A stretch of 12,781 nt of DNA from positions 1-12,781 of the forward strand of contig CAMQEO010000025.1 of assembly GCA_946999785.1 (NCBI GenBank), written 5' to 3'. This document shows positions 1-8,021 of this stretch, one piece after another; the stretch's first letter is position 1, and each line of letters opens with the position of its first letter. The notes beneath the pieces were generated by a model, which saw only the letters and a program-made list of their open reading frames with translations, was not told the DNA's origin and did no database searches. Source of the stretch: an uncultured Atopobium sp. (GTDB lineage Bacteria; Actinomycetota; Coriobacteriia; Coriobacteriales; Atopobiaceae). A program made the position numbers and the translations under genes.

Positions 1-95
1 TGTGAGAGGTCGGCGGTTAATCACCGCCTCCTACTCGATTAGCCGCGTACCATGTACGTTCATCATGCATTTTCAACACGTATGTTCTTATAACG
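1..95. other. left edge, no gene recognised; small GC-rich hairpin
   Basis: No gene can be supported before the MATE stop codon at 96-98. Two plus-strand frames are open at the edge (one closes at the TAG at 40-42), so the tail of a gene lying to the left cannot be excluded. A perfect 6-bp inverted repeat, GGCGGT (12-17) and ACCGCC (23-28) around a 5-base loop, lies about 70 bases past the end of the MATE gene. It has no run of T on either strand, so it is at best a weak terminator. Confidence 0.3.
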
Positions 96-1697
96 TTATG
101 CGCGTAATTGCTTGAGTTTGGTGCTGCCGTGTTGCATCCAATGGCCTTTATAGTAATACAGCGCAAAGAACGCTGCGGTAGCAACCCACGAGACGGGATA
201 TCCAACCAATATGGTTTCAAGGGTGGGGTGGATTGGCATAAGAATCACAATCCAAGCAACACGAAGAATACAGGTACCAATTATGGTTATAATCATTGGA
301 CCCATGCTTTCGCCCGAACCACGTATGGTTCCCGAAAAAATATCCATAATGGTGTAAAAAATAGAAAACGGCGTATTAAACATAAGAATCATCAACGTAA
401 TTGCAATCACGGTTTCGTCGCTTACAAACACGCGTGCAAATGGATGTGCAAATATCATTACAATAACGGTAAAGCTACCAATGATAATAAGCGCAAGCAC
501 CATAGCAGTGTAGAGGCCGCGCTGCATACGTTTGTAATTACGCGCTCCAAAGTTTTGAGCCGCAAATGTGGTAACCGATGATCCAATTGCCTCTGAAAGC
601 ATCCATACAAAGCACGTCATACGGCACGAAAGACCCCAAGCGGCAATTGCATGTGGTCCAAACATGTTAACGCTACTTTGTACAATAATATTAGATAAGC
701 CAAACATAGAGCCTTGTATGGCAAGTGGAAACCCGCATTTAAGCATTTTAGTGGCAATGGCAGGATTAATAGTAATATCGTGAACTACTAATGCCCAGCA
801 TCCATTGGTGTGTGTTAATTTATACAACGTTAAAGTAGAACCCCAAATAAGCGAGATAAGCGTTGCAAAACCACAGCCAAGCGTTCCAAGACCAAAACCT
901 GCTACAAAGAGAATATCTAACAGGGCGTTTACAACGCAGGTTGATGCTACGATGATTGACGGAGTTTTTGTGTCGCCAACTGCACGTTGAAGCGCGCTTC
1001 CAATGTTATAAATAATAGAAAAAATCATCGATACCATAAATATATGCACAAAGTTTAAGGTATCGCCAATAATTTCTTGAGGCGTATCCATCATTTCGAG
1101 TATGGTTTGTGCAAATATGGTTCCTATAACCGAAAAAACAATGCCGCACACAACGGCAAGACCCATGGCAGTATGAACACCATCATGCACGCGTTTATAA
1201 TCTTTTGCACCAAAATATTGGCTTACGATAACACCACAGCCAACTCCTAATCCAAGCGAAAAGCTTATTACGAGGTCACAGAGAGCACCACATGATTGAA
1301 GTGCGGCAAATGCATTAGTACCTGCAAATTTACCTACAACCCAAGCGTTGCACAACAGTTGTAATTGTTGGAAAAAAGAGCTTAAAAAAACAGGAAAACA
1401 TAAGGTGATAAGCTGCTTCCAGATAACGCCTGTGGTTGTATCCAGCGAGCCGTTGTTGGTGAGTTTTTCGCCTGAGGTATTCTGAGTTTTACCAGAAGCA
1501 GACAAACTATCTACAGCTCTGTCAGCTTGTAGTGTTTGTGAAGAAGCGCTTTTTTCTAGAGCGGTGCATACGCGCTTAGATATATCTTTAGTTTGAGGAT
1601 GAGCGATTTTTTTATCAATATTGCAAATAGACTGCACGCTATGAATCACCGCGTGCACGAGCGTTAAAAAATTGAGTTTACAGACACGTTTACCCAT
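96..1697 (-). CDS. MATE family efflux transporter
   Basis: Multidrug and toxin extrusion transporter, an inner-membrane antiporter expected to export cationic or amphipathic compounds using a Na+ or H+ gradient. From about residue 90 the protein follows the MATE layout: an entry segment around VIWKQL (91-96), the NAWVVGKFAG stretch in the first membrane hairpin, then two homologous halves of about six hydrophobic helices each. The repeat is visible as SQYFGAKDYKRV in the first half and AQNFGARNYKRM in the second. The core has the usual family length of about 445 residues. Residues 1-85 are an extra polar, Ser/Thr-rich segment not typical of the family. The ATG at 1697 has no good ribosome site: the nearest purine run (AAAGGAAAG) is 18 bases away. 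No internal ATG precedes the core, so the true start is uncertain. Substrate unknown. It is transcribed alone, after the terminator of the upstream glutamine synthetase. Confidence 0.9.
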   Translation of the reverse strand: MGKRVCKLNFLTLVHAVIHSVQSICNIDKKIAHPQTKDISKRVCTALEKSASSQTLQADRAVDSLSASGKTQNTSGEKLTNNGSLDTTTGVIWKQLITLCFPVFLSSFFQQLQLLCNAWVVGKFAGTNAFAALQSCGALCDLVISFSLGLGVGCGVIVSQYFGAKDYKRVHDGVHTAMGLAVVCGIVFSVIGTIFAQTILEMMDTPQEIIGDTLNFVHIFMVSMIFSIIYNIGSALQRAVGDTKTPSIIVASTCVVNALLDILFVAGFGLGTLGCGFATLISLIWGSTLTLYKLTHTNGCWALVVHDITINPAIATKMLKCGFPLAIQGSMFGLSNIIVQSSVNMFGPHAIAAWGLSCRMTCFVWMLSEAIGSSVTTFAAQNFGARNYKRMQRGLYTAMVLALIIIGSFTVIVMIFAHPFARVFVSDETVIAITLMILMFNTPFSIFYTIMDIFSGTIRGSGESMGPMIITIIGTCILRVAWIVILMPIHPTLETILVGYPVSWVATAAFFALYYYKGHWMQHGSTKLKQLRA

Positions 1698-1823
1698 CCG
1701 ATTTTGTAACCGCTTTCCTTTATAAATTCTGATATTTTAGACATTAAATGTTTAGTATATAACCGTATTGATTTGAATATATTAAAAGATTAAGAATAAC
1801 GTCTACACCACATAATCATGATG

Positions 1824-1855
1824 GTATGTGCATACAAAACGTACATTTGATACGT
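1824..1855. repeat. two short palindromes upstream of the MATE gene
   Basis: GTATG-TG-CATAC (1824-1835) and ACGTA-N7-TACGT (1839-1855) lie side by side between the glutamine synthetase terminator and the MATE start. They could be operator half-sites for the transporter gene, but they are short and may be chance in AT-rich DNA. I see no convincing -35/-10 pair in 1698-1800. Confidence 0.25.
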
Positions 1856-1863
1856 ATAGACAC

Positions 1864-1919
1864 TAAAAAGCTCTCTATGTACATGTGCATGATTACAAGC
1901 ATCACATACATAGAGAGCT
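1864..1919 (-). terminator. intrinsic terminator of the glutamine synthetase gene
   Basis: A perfect 13-bp inverted repeat, AGCTCTCTATGTA (1869-1881) and TACATAGAGAGCT (1907-1919), continues with TGTG/CACA pairing after a 2-base bulge. Read on the minus strand, the stem is followed directly by TTTTT (1868-1864, the first T pairing-adjacent). It lies 25 bases past the stop of the type III glutamine synthetase, as expected for a rho-independent terminator. The stem is long but not GC-rich. Confidence 0.85.
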
Positions 1920-1943
1920 AACTTTGTTAGTAATTGCGCTCTA

Positions 1944-4034
1944 TTACACGTAGAATAACATGGAGTTATAGCTTGGTACAGGCCACATACTGCTATCGCA
2001 GATACATTCCATGCTGTCAACGGCACTTCTTAGCGTCTTCATGCGCGGAATGATTTCGTCACGATATGCGTCATCGTGTGCCTTGGGATCTGCAATAACA
2101 CGCGCGCGTTTATTTGCTGCTTCAAGGTCTTTACATGCAGTGTCAATACTTGCAATACCATTGGTAAGAGCTTGAACCGTTTGTTTAGCTGCGTCATCAC
2201 TAATGCCAATACGCTCTTTTGTTTCAACTCCTTGTGCAAGTTTGCCAGAATATGAATACAAAGCAGGCAAATACATAGTTTTAACCATATAAACCATGGT
2301 GTTTACCTCGATATTCATCAGCTTTGCGTACTGTTCGGCTTGTGCAACATAGCGAGCATGCTGTTCTTTTGCTGTTAAAACATTAAATTTTTCAAAGAAT
2401 GCCAAATTCTTGGGTTCTATCATACATGGCAGAGCATCAGGCGTTGTTTTGTTGTTGGGAAGACCACGACGTTTGGCTTCTTGTTCCCACTCGCTTGAAT
2501 AGCCATTGCCTTCAAAGAGAATTCTTTCGTGTGCTTTAAGCGCTTGTGTAATCCATGTCATAGCCGACTCAACAAATTTGTCTGAGCTTACATGTTCAAG
2601 GTCATCAGCAAATTTTGCACATTGTTCTGCAACAGCAGTATTAAGAACCACATTTGAATCAGAAAGGTTTTGTTGAGAACCACACATACGGAATTCAAAT
2701 TTATTACCGGTAAAAGCAAAGGGACTTGTACGGTTACGATCCGTATTATCGCGAAGAAGGTTAGGAAGAGCAGGGACTCCTAAGTCTACCTCCTCACCAC
2801 CATGAGCACTTACGTGTTTGCCATTGATAAGTGCTTGAACAATTGGCGAGAGCTCATCTCCTAAAAAGACTGATACAATTGCAGGTGGAGCCTCGTGTCC
2901 GCCTAAACGATGGTCGTTGCCACAAGAAGCAACAGAGGCACGTAACAGATCGGCATGTTCGTCTACTGCAGCAATTAAGCAGGTAAGAAATACCAAAAAT
3001 TGGAGATTTTCATCGGGTTCATCGCCAGGTTCAAGCAGGTTTTCACCATCTGCGGCAAGTGACCAGTTGTCATGTTTACCAGAGCCATTTACATAATCAA
3101 ATGGTTTTTCGTGCTCAAGGCAAGCAAGACCATGATGAGTTGCCATCAGCTTAAGTTTTTCCATAGTGAGCAGGTTGTTATCAATTGCTAATGAGCCTTG
3201 CTCATAAATGGGAGCCATTTCGTGCTGACATGGAGCAACTTCGTTATGTTTGGTGCGCATAGGAATGCCAAGTTTCCAAAGCTCATCATCAACTTGTTTC
3301 ATAAACGCATTAACGCTGGGGCGAATTGCACCAAAATAGTGTTCTTCCAACTCCTGGCCTTTAGCTGGCTCACAGCCAAAGAGCGTTCTACCAGTAAGGA
3401 TTAAATCAGGACGAGCTTTGTAATCTTGTTCGCTCACCAGGAAATATTCTTGTTCAGGGCCGCAATTGGTGACAACGCGTTTTGGAGTTCTTCCAAAAAG
3501 CTTAAGAACGCGTTTTGCCTGTTGTTCTACCACAACTTCTGAACGAAGCAAAGGTGTTTTCTTATCCAATGCTTCACCTGTATACGAGATGAAAGCAGTT
3601 GGTATGCAAAGTACCTCATCTTTAATAAAAACAGGGCTCATTGGATCCCATACGGTATATCCGCGCGCTTCAAAGGTTGCGCGCAGTCCGCCTGACGGAA
3701 AAGACGATCCGTCGGTTTCGCCTTGAACCAGTTCTTTACCAGAAAATGCCATCAAAATAGTTGTGTCGCCTTTAGGCGTTAAAAAGCTGTCGTGCTTTTC
3801 AGACGTTATACCATTAAGTGGTTGAAACCAGTGTGTAAAGTGTGTTGCACCCTTTTCAAGAGCCCACTCTTTCATAGCGTGAGCAATATCATTTGCAATA
3901 TCAAGATCAATGGGTTTACCTTCATCAATTACACGACGAAGAGCTTTATAGGTTGGCTTGGGGAGCCTATCTTGCATGTCTGCATCGGTAAATACTAAGC
4001 TTCCGTATTCTTGCGACACTTTATCTTTTGCCAT
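1944..4034 (-). CDS. glnN: type III glutamine synthetase
   Basis: ATP-dependent ligation of ammonia to glutamate in the cytoplasm, the main ammonia-assimilation step. At 696 residues it matches the long GSIII class (about 700-730) and not GSI (about 440-470). Visible signatures: PVFIKDEVLCIPTAFISYTG in the N-terminal half, the GPEQEYF metal/glutamate motif at 192-198, GSGKHDNWS around H321, CGNDHRLGGHEAPPA around R376, and a C-terminal WPVPSYNSMLF tail typical of GSIII. The start is supported by AGAAAGG (4047-4041) six bases before the ATG. No adenylylation site of the GSI type is expected in this class. It is a single-gene unit: an intrinsic terminator follows, and polA is divergent upstream. 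A palindrome at 4098-4119 is placed where a regulator could act on its promoter. GSIII enzymes are dodecamers in studied species. Confidence 0.96.
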   Translation of the reverse strand: MAKDKVSQEYGSLVFTDADMQDRLPKPTYKALRRVIDEGKPIDLDIANDIAHAMKEWALEKGATHFTHWFQPLNGITSEKHDSFLTPKGDTTILMAFSGKELVQGETDGSSFPSGGLRATFEARGYTVWDPMSPVFIKDEVLCIPTAFISYTGEALDKKTPLLRSEVVVEQQAKRVLKLFGRTPKRVVTNCGPEQEYFLVSEQDYKARPDLILTGRTLFGCEPAKGQELEEHYFGAIRPSVNAFMKQVDDELWKLGIPMRTKHNEVAPCQHEMAPIYEQGSLAIDNNLLTMEKLKLMATHHGLACLEHEKPFDYVNGSGKHDNWSLAADGENLLEPGDEPDENLQFLVFLTCLIAAVDEHADLLRASVASCGNDHRLGGHEAPPAIVSVFLGDELSPIVQALINGKHVSAHGGEEVDLGVPALPNLLRDNTDRNRTSPFAFTGNKFEFRMCGSQQNLSDSNVVLNTAVAEQCAKFADDLEHVSSDKFVESAMTWITQALKAHERILFEGNGYSSEWEQEAKRRGLPNNKTTPDALPCMIEPKNLAFFEKFNVLTAKEQHARYVAQAEQYAKLMNIEVNTMVYMVKTMYLPALYSYSGKLAQGVETKERIGISDDAAKQTVQALTNGIASIDTACKDLEAANKRARVIADPKAHDDAYRDEIIPRMKTLRSAVDSMECICDSSMWPVPSYNSMLFYV

Positions 4035-4065
4035 CGTTCACCTTTCTAAACTTTTTGTTTTTCTA

Positions 4066-4095
4066 GGTATACTATGCGTTAGCCTCTATATTTAA
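4066..4095 (-). promoter_or_regulatory. possible glutamine synthetase promoter
   Basis: On the minus strand TATACC (4071-4066) resembles a -10 box, with TTAAAT (4095-4090) 18 bases upstream as a weak -35. The fit is only moderate (about 4/6 and 3/6), which would suit a promoter needing an activator. The 4098-4119 palindrome would then lie just upstream of the -35. Confidence 0.25.
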
Positions 4096-4097
4096 CC

Positions 4098-4119
4098 TGT
4101 GTATACATTGATATACACA
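4098..4119. promoter_or_regulatory. operator-like palindrome in the glnN-polA divergent region
   Basis: A perfect inverted repeat, TGTGTATA-N6-TATACACA, lies 64 bases upstream of the glutamine synthetase start and 177 bases upstream of polA. Two 8-bp arms around a 6-base spacer are typical of a site for a dimeric regulator. It does not fit the TnrA/GlnR consensus (TGTNA-N7-TNACA), since the fifth base is T, so I do not name the regulator. Confidence 0.4.
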
Positions 4120-4262
4120 AGACATTGGCAACACAATTATTGTGAAACATGTTTTTGGTTGTATTGCATGAGAATTTTATTTTACACATTCATGAAAAAG
4201 AGCTGTCCTTTCGATTTATTATGTTTATAGAAATGAAATATAAACTGCACGCATGAGTCACG

Positions 4263-4268
4263 TACAAT
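4263..4268 (+). promoter_or_regulatory. possible polA -10 box
   Basis: TACAAT matches the sigma-70 -10 consensus at five of six positions and would give a leader of about 20 bases. No good -35 hexamer is visible 16-18 bases upstream, so the call is weak. Confidence 0.25.
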
Positions 4269-4284
4269 AGATACATAAAGTTAT

Positions 4285-4290
4285 AAGGAG
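4285..4290 (+). promoter_or_regulatory. strong polA ribosome binding site
   Basis: AAGGAG sits five bases before the ATG at 4296. This matters because it supports the far upstream start and therefore the long N-terminal extension of PolA. No comparable site precedes later in-frame ATG or GTG codons such as GTG 4551. Confidence 0.8.
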
Positions 4291-4295
4291 TATCT

Positions 4296-7200
4296 ATGAG
4301 TAACGTATTACATGCTAATTCTTCTAAAAAAAATGACGTTCAATCTGACGAAACTACCATTATGCAAGACCTTTCTCAGGCGTTTGCCAACCATAACCAA
4401 GTGCCGTGCACTATACCAACTAAAGAACGCATGCGCACCTGTGATACGCAGTCTTTGTCTACCAATACGTCAACCATGCTATCTCATACACCTGAAGGTG
4501 TAGCCACACAAGAGGCCTCCCTCAAGGACTCGCCCAAAGTTTTAGCACCTGTGCAAACAAACTATGCAAAAACTATTGCTGTTATTGACGGCAATTCCCT
4601 TATGCACCGTGCTTTTCACGCAATTATGCAGCCTATGAGTGCTCCTGATGGGCGATCTACTAATGCGTTACTTGGTTTTTTTAACATGTTTATTAAGCTT
4701 GTGCGCTCGTTTTCGCCCGATGGTATTGTCTGTGCGTTTGATAAAGGAAAACCGCAGGTTCGTATTGACATGTTGCCTCAATATAAAGCACAACGTCCGC
4801 CCATGGATCCGTCTTTGCACGAGCAATTTCCTATGGTAAAAGATTTGCTCCGCGTTCTCCAGATACCTGTAGTTGAGCTTGAGGGTTGGGAAGGCGATGA
4901 TATTTTAGGCACGCTTGCCTATCAAGGCGAACTTCAGGGTTACTCAATGCTTTTGTTTACCGGTGATCGTGATATATATCAGCTGGCAACAGAGCACGTA
5001 AGTGTGGTGTCTACTAAAAAAGGCGTATCTGATGTTCGCGTTATGACACCAGAGGATGTAGATGATCTCTATCACGGTATAACGCCTCATTTGGTTCCAG
5101 ATTTCTACGGACTTAAAGGCGATACATCAGATAACATACCAGGAGTTCCCGGCATTGGTCCTAAGCGTGCGGCTGCGCTGATTGTTGAATATGGCTCGCT
5201 GGAAGGCGTTATTGCTCATGCCGATCAAGTTAGCGGTAAAATGGGCGAAAATCTTCGTAACCATATTGATGATGCACGTCTTTCCAAGCGCGTTGCTACC
5301 ATTCGCCGCGACGCCCCTATAACAGTTGATTTGTGTGCTGCCGCGTTTCCAACCTTTGATCCAGCAGAAGTTGCACGTGCTTTTTGCGCGCTTGGATTTA
5401 CCAATCTTGTTCCCAAACTTTTGAGGTTTTTGCCATCGTTGAACGGCGCGGATATAAAAGGTATTATTCATGACGCAGCAACGGCTGCCAAACGCAATTC
5501 TGCAGTGTTACCTGCGAGCGCGCAGCATACGACTGTGTCCGCAGATTCGCTTACGTCGTCTGTGCAGGCACATGCATCGCAAGTCGCACCTTTGGACAGT
5601 CTGGTAGATCGCGCGCAAACAGTGCACGCTTCAGAAGAGGAACAAACGCAATCTGAAGTTAATACGTATGCACATGATTATTCCGCTCTTTTTCCTGCAT
5701 GTGTGCAAACGCAAGCACACGCATTTATCAAGCGCGTTGTCTCATGTGGTACATGGGTTGCCTGCGCTTATGAGCCTGCCTCTATGAAGAGTGCTCAGGA
5801 AAACATACAGCCTAGTTTTGATACGCTTTTAGACACACGCACCTTATGGGTAACTGATGGAACTACGCTTGCACAGTTTAGCGGTGCAGATGTATCAAGC
5901 GTTTTGAAAACACTTGTGAAGTCAGGTCACGTTATAGCTCTTAACTGTAAAGCGCTTCTTCATGTTCTCTATCCGCCCGTGAGTAGCGAGCCTGCTTCTT
6001 TGGAGCTTTCAGATATTTCAACTGCCGCGTTGTTTGATGTGGGTTTGGCTGCATACTTGCTAAATTCCGATGCTAACGATTATTCTTGGCAAACTCTATG
6101 CAGTGCGTATCTTCCAACATTTGTGTATCCCGATACCACAGACGATACAGACGAACCTAATGAATATGCGCTCGAAGCAATTGCGGTGCGTGCTTTGTAC
6201 CCTGTATTGCGCGAGCTGCTTCATAAGGATGGTTCTGACGATTTATTCTACGAGCTTGAATTACCACTCATTCCAGTTTTGCTTCATATGGAGCGTAACG
6301 GTATTTATTGCGATAAGCGCCTGCTTGCCGAGCAATCGCGCGCCCTTTCGCATGAGCTTAATGCAATGTCTTTGAAGCTTCGACGGTTAGCGCAGCAAGA
6401 CTTTAACATTGATTCTCCCATGCAGCTCAGTCATGTATTATTTGACGTGTGGGGTCTTCCAACTAAGGGGCTTAAAAAAACCAGACGTGGATATTATTCA
6501 ACCAATGCTCAAACGCTTGCAAGCTTAAGCATGGCCGATGAGCGCGTTCAACTCATCCTTGATTACCGCGAGCGCATGAAGATTAAGAACACCTATTTGG
6601 ATGCATTGGTACATGATATTCGCAGTGACGGGCGTATCCATTCAACGTTTAATCAGACAATTGCTGCAACTGGTAGGCTTTCAAGTTCCGATCCTAATCT
6701 TCAAAACATTCCAACGCGATCTTCATTGGGTCATCGTGTGCGTAAAGCGTTTGTCCTTCCTGAAAATCATCTGTTTTTAGCATGCGATTACTCGCAAATT
6801 GAATTGCGTTTGTTAGCGCACTTATCCAAGGACGAGCACTTAATTCATGCATTTCAAACGGGCGCAGATTTTCATGCGGCTACTGCTGCGCGTATTTTTC
6901 ATGTGTCGCCCGATGAGGTAACGCCGGCGTTGCGTAGCCGTGCCAAGGCGGTAAATTTTGGTATTGTGTACGGTCAGCAGGCATTTGGTTTGGCAACATC
7001 GCTTAAGATTTCGCGTAAAGAAGCGCAAGAAATGATCGATAGATATTTTGAGGCATATCCAGGTGTCAGAAAGTTTTTGGATGAAAGTGTTCAGTTTGCG
7101 CGCGAACATTCATATGTTCCAACAATGTATGGCAGAAAGCGCCATATAGCTCAAATTGATTCACGTAATTTTCAGCTGCGTTCGTTTGCCGAGCGTACCG

Positions 7201-7460
7201 CAATGAATCATCCGATGCAGGGAAGTGCTGCAGATATTATTAAACTCGCTATGATAGAAGTCGAAAAACAGTTTGCACAGCTTGGGCTTGCGTCAAAATT
7301 GATCTTACAAATCCACGACGAACTCGATTTTGAGGTTGTGCCCGAAGAGCTCGAGCGTGTAAGTAGTGTTGTTAAGCGTGCAATGGAAGGCGTTGTTACC
7401 TTACGTGTTCCACTTATTGCAGAAATTTCGTATGCCGATAACTGGGCAGATGCAAAATAG
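4296..7460 (+). CDS. polA: DNA polymerase I (5' nuclease and polymerase; proofreading domain inactive)
   Basis: Fills gaps and removes RNA primers during lagging-strand synthesis and excision repair. The 5' nuclease domain begins near residue 93, with acidic metal ligands in VIDGN (D98), AFDKGKP (D149) and EGDDILG (E199, D201, D202), then the helix-hairpin-helix GVPGIGPKRAAAL. The 3'-5' exonuclease fold is recognisable but degenerate: aligned by eye to E. coli, D355 is A491, D424 is L554 and D501 is A628; only the exo I glutamate (E493) remains. The polymerase domain is intact: motif A DYSQIELR (D831), motif B RSRAKAVNFGIVYG (880-893), motif C QIHDELDFEV (D1008, E1009). At 1054 residues it is longer than E. 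coli PolA (928), because of an 85-residue polar N-terminal extension and an Ala/Ser/Gln-rich linker at about 388-460. AAGGAG supports the start. rnhA follows after 9 bases. Confidence 0.98.
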   Translation: MSNVLHANSSKKNDVQSDETTIMQDLSQAFANHNQVPCTIPTKERMRTCDTQSLSTNTSTMLSHTPEGVATQEASLKDSPKVLAPVQTNYAKTIAVIDGNSLMHRAFHAIMQPMSAPDGRSTNALLGFFNMFIKLVRSFSPDGIVCAFDKGKPQVRIDMLPQYKAQRPPMDPSLHEQFPMVKDLLRVLQIPVVELEGWEGDDILGTLAYQGELQGYSMLLFTGDRDIYQLATEHVSVVSTKKGVSDVRVMTPEDVDDLYHGITPHLVPDFYGLKGDTSDNIPGVPGIGPKRAAALIVEYGSLEGVIAHADQVSGKMGENLRNHIDDARLSKRVATIRRDAPITVDLCAAAFPTFDPAEVARAFCALGFTNLVPKLLRFLPSLNGADIKGIIHDAATAAKRNSAVLPASAQHTTVSADSLTSSVQAHASQVAPLDSLVDRAQTVHASEEEQTQSEVNTYAHDYSALFPACVQTQAHAFIKRVVSCGTWVACAYEPASMKSAQENIQPSFDTLLDTRTLWVTDGTTLAQFSGADVSSVLKTLVKSGHVIALNCKALLHVLYPPVSSEPASLELSDISTAALFDVGLAAYLLNSDANDYSWQTLCSAYLPTFVYPDTTDDTDEPNEYALEAIAVRALYPVLRELLHKDGSDDLFYELELPLIPVLLHMERNGIYCDKRLLAEQSRALSHELNAMSLKLRRLAQQDFNIDSPMQLSHVLFDVWGLPTKGLKKTRRGYYSTNAQTLASLSMADERVQLILDYRERMKIKNTYLDALVHDIRSDGRIHSTFNQTIAATGRLSSSDPNLQNIPTRSSLGHRVRKAFVLPENHLFLACDYSQIELRLLAHLSKDEHLIHAFQTGADFHAATAARIFHVSPDEVTPALRSRAKAVNFGIVYGQQAFGLATSLKISRKEAQEMIDRYFEAYPGVRKFLDESVQFAREHSYVPTMYGRKRHIAQIDSRNFQLRSFAERTAMNHPMQGSAADIIKLAMIEVEKQFAQLGLASKLILQIHDELDFEVVPEELERVSSVVKRAMEGVVTLRVPLIAEISYADNWADAK

Positions 7461-7469
7461 GGGAGATTA

Positions 7470-8021
7470 GTGGAAAACTCAAGTTCCATAAAGCCAAAAG
7501 CTGTGGAAGCAGCTCGTACCAATTCCGCAAAACCGCAGGTCATTATTTGGACCGATGGTTCTTCACGTGGGAATCCAGGTCCTGGCGGCTATGGTGCAGT
7601 TATGCTATTTTACGATTCCGCAGGTCGCGAACATAAACGTGAGCTTTCTTGTGGTTATAGACAAACTACCAATAACCGCATGGAGCTCCTTGCTCCCATC
7701 GCTGCACTCGAAGAACTTAAATTTCCCTGTAAGGTTGAATTGCACAGCGATTCGCAATACGTAATTCATGCCTTTCAAAAGCATTGGATAGATGGTTGGC
7801 AAAAGCGCGGATGGAAAACGGCTAACAAGCAGCCTGTAAAAAACGTTGATTTATGGAAACGCCTTCTACGTGCTATGCAACCTCATGAAATGAGTTTTGT
7901 GTGGGTTAAAGGACATGCAGGTACCGAGCTTAATGAGCGCTGCGACGAACTGGCAACTACGGCAGCAGATGCCGATGTATCGCTATTGCAGGTTGACGAA
8001 GGCTTTGAAGCTCTGTCGTAA
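7470..8021 (+). CDS. rnhA: ribonuclease HI
   Basis: Cuts the RNA strand of RNA-DNA hybrids, clearing R-loops and lagging-strand primers. The catalytic DEDD set is complete: D29 (WTDGSSRGNPGPGGYG), E72 (NRMELLAP), D94 (HSDSQYV) and D159 (ERCDELA), with the conserved histidine H149 in VKGHAGTELN. The H149-D159 spacing is the same as in E. coli (H124-D134). The 183 residues exceed the usual 155, with about 20 extra residues before the first strand and a short acidic tail. The start is a GTG preceded by GGGGAG (7460-7465) overlapping the end of the polA stop codon. The 9-base gap means co-transcription with polA and probably translational coupling. The two products act on the same Okazaki-fragment primers, so the operon makes functional sense. 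Confidence 0.97.
   Translation: MENSSSIKPKAVEAARTNSAKPQVIIWTDGSSRGNPGPGGYGAVMLFYDSAGREHKRELSCGYRQTTNNRMELLAPIAALEELKFPCKVELHSDSQYVIHAFQKHWIDGWQKRGWKTANKQPVKNVDLWKRLLRAMQPHEMSFVWVKGHAGTELNERCDELATTAADADVSLLQVDEGFEALS

Noticed and set aside
12..28. GGCGGT/ACCGCC hairpin as the MATE terminator
   Set aside because: Short stem, about 70 bases past the stop codon, and no T run on the minus strand.
108..581. Plus-strand open frame of 157 codons opposite the MATE gene
   Set aside because: Its product is a low-complexity His/Asn/Lys-rich string of the kind produced by reading a membrane-protein gene backwards.
4098..4119. TnrA/GlnR box upstream of the glutamine synthetase
   Set aside because: The palindrome has T where the consensus TGTNA-N7-TNACA needs A, and the spacing does not match.
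5127..5471. Minus-strand open frames opposite polA
   Set aside because: They lie wholly inside the confirmed polA coding sequence, have no ribosome site, and their products resemble no family.
4296..7460. Exotic or phage-type DNA polymerase
   Set aside because: The full 5' nuclease domain and all three family A motifs in the usual order, together with housekeeping neighbours, identify the normal cellular PolA.
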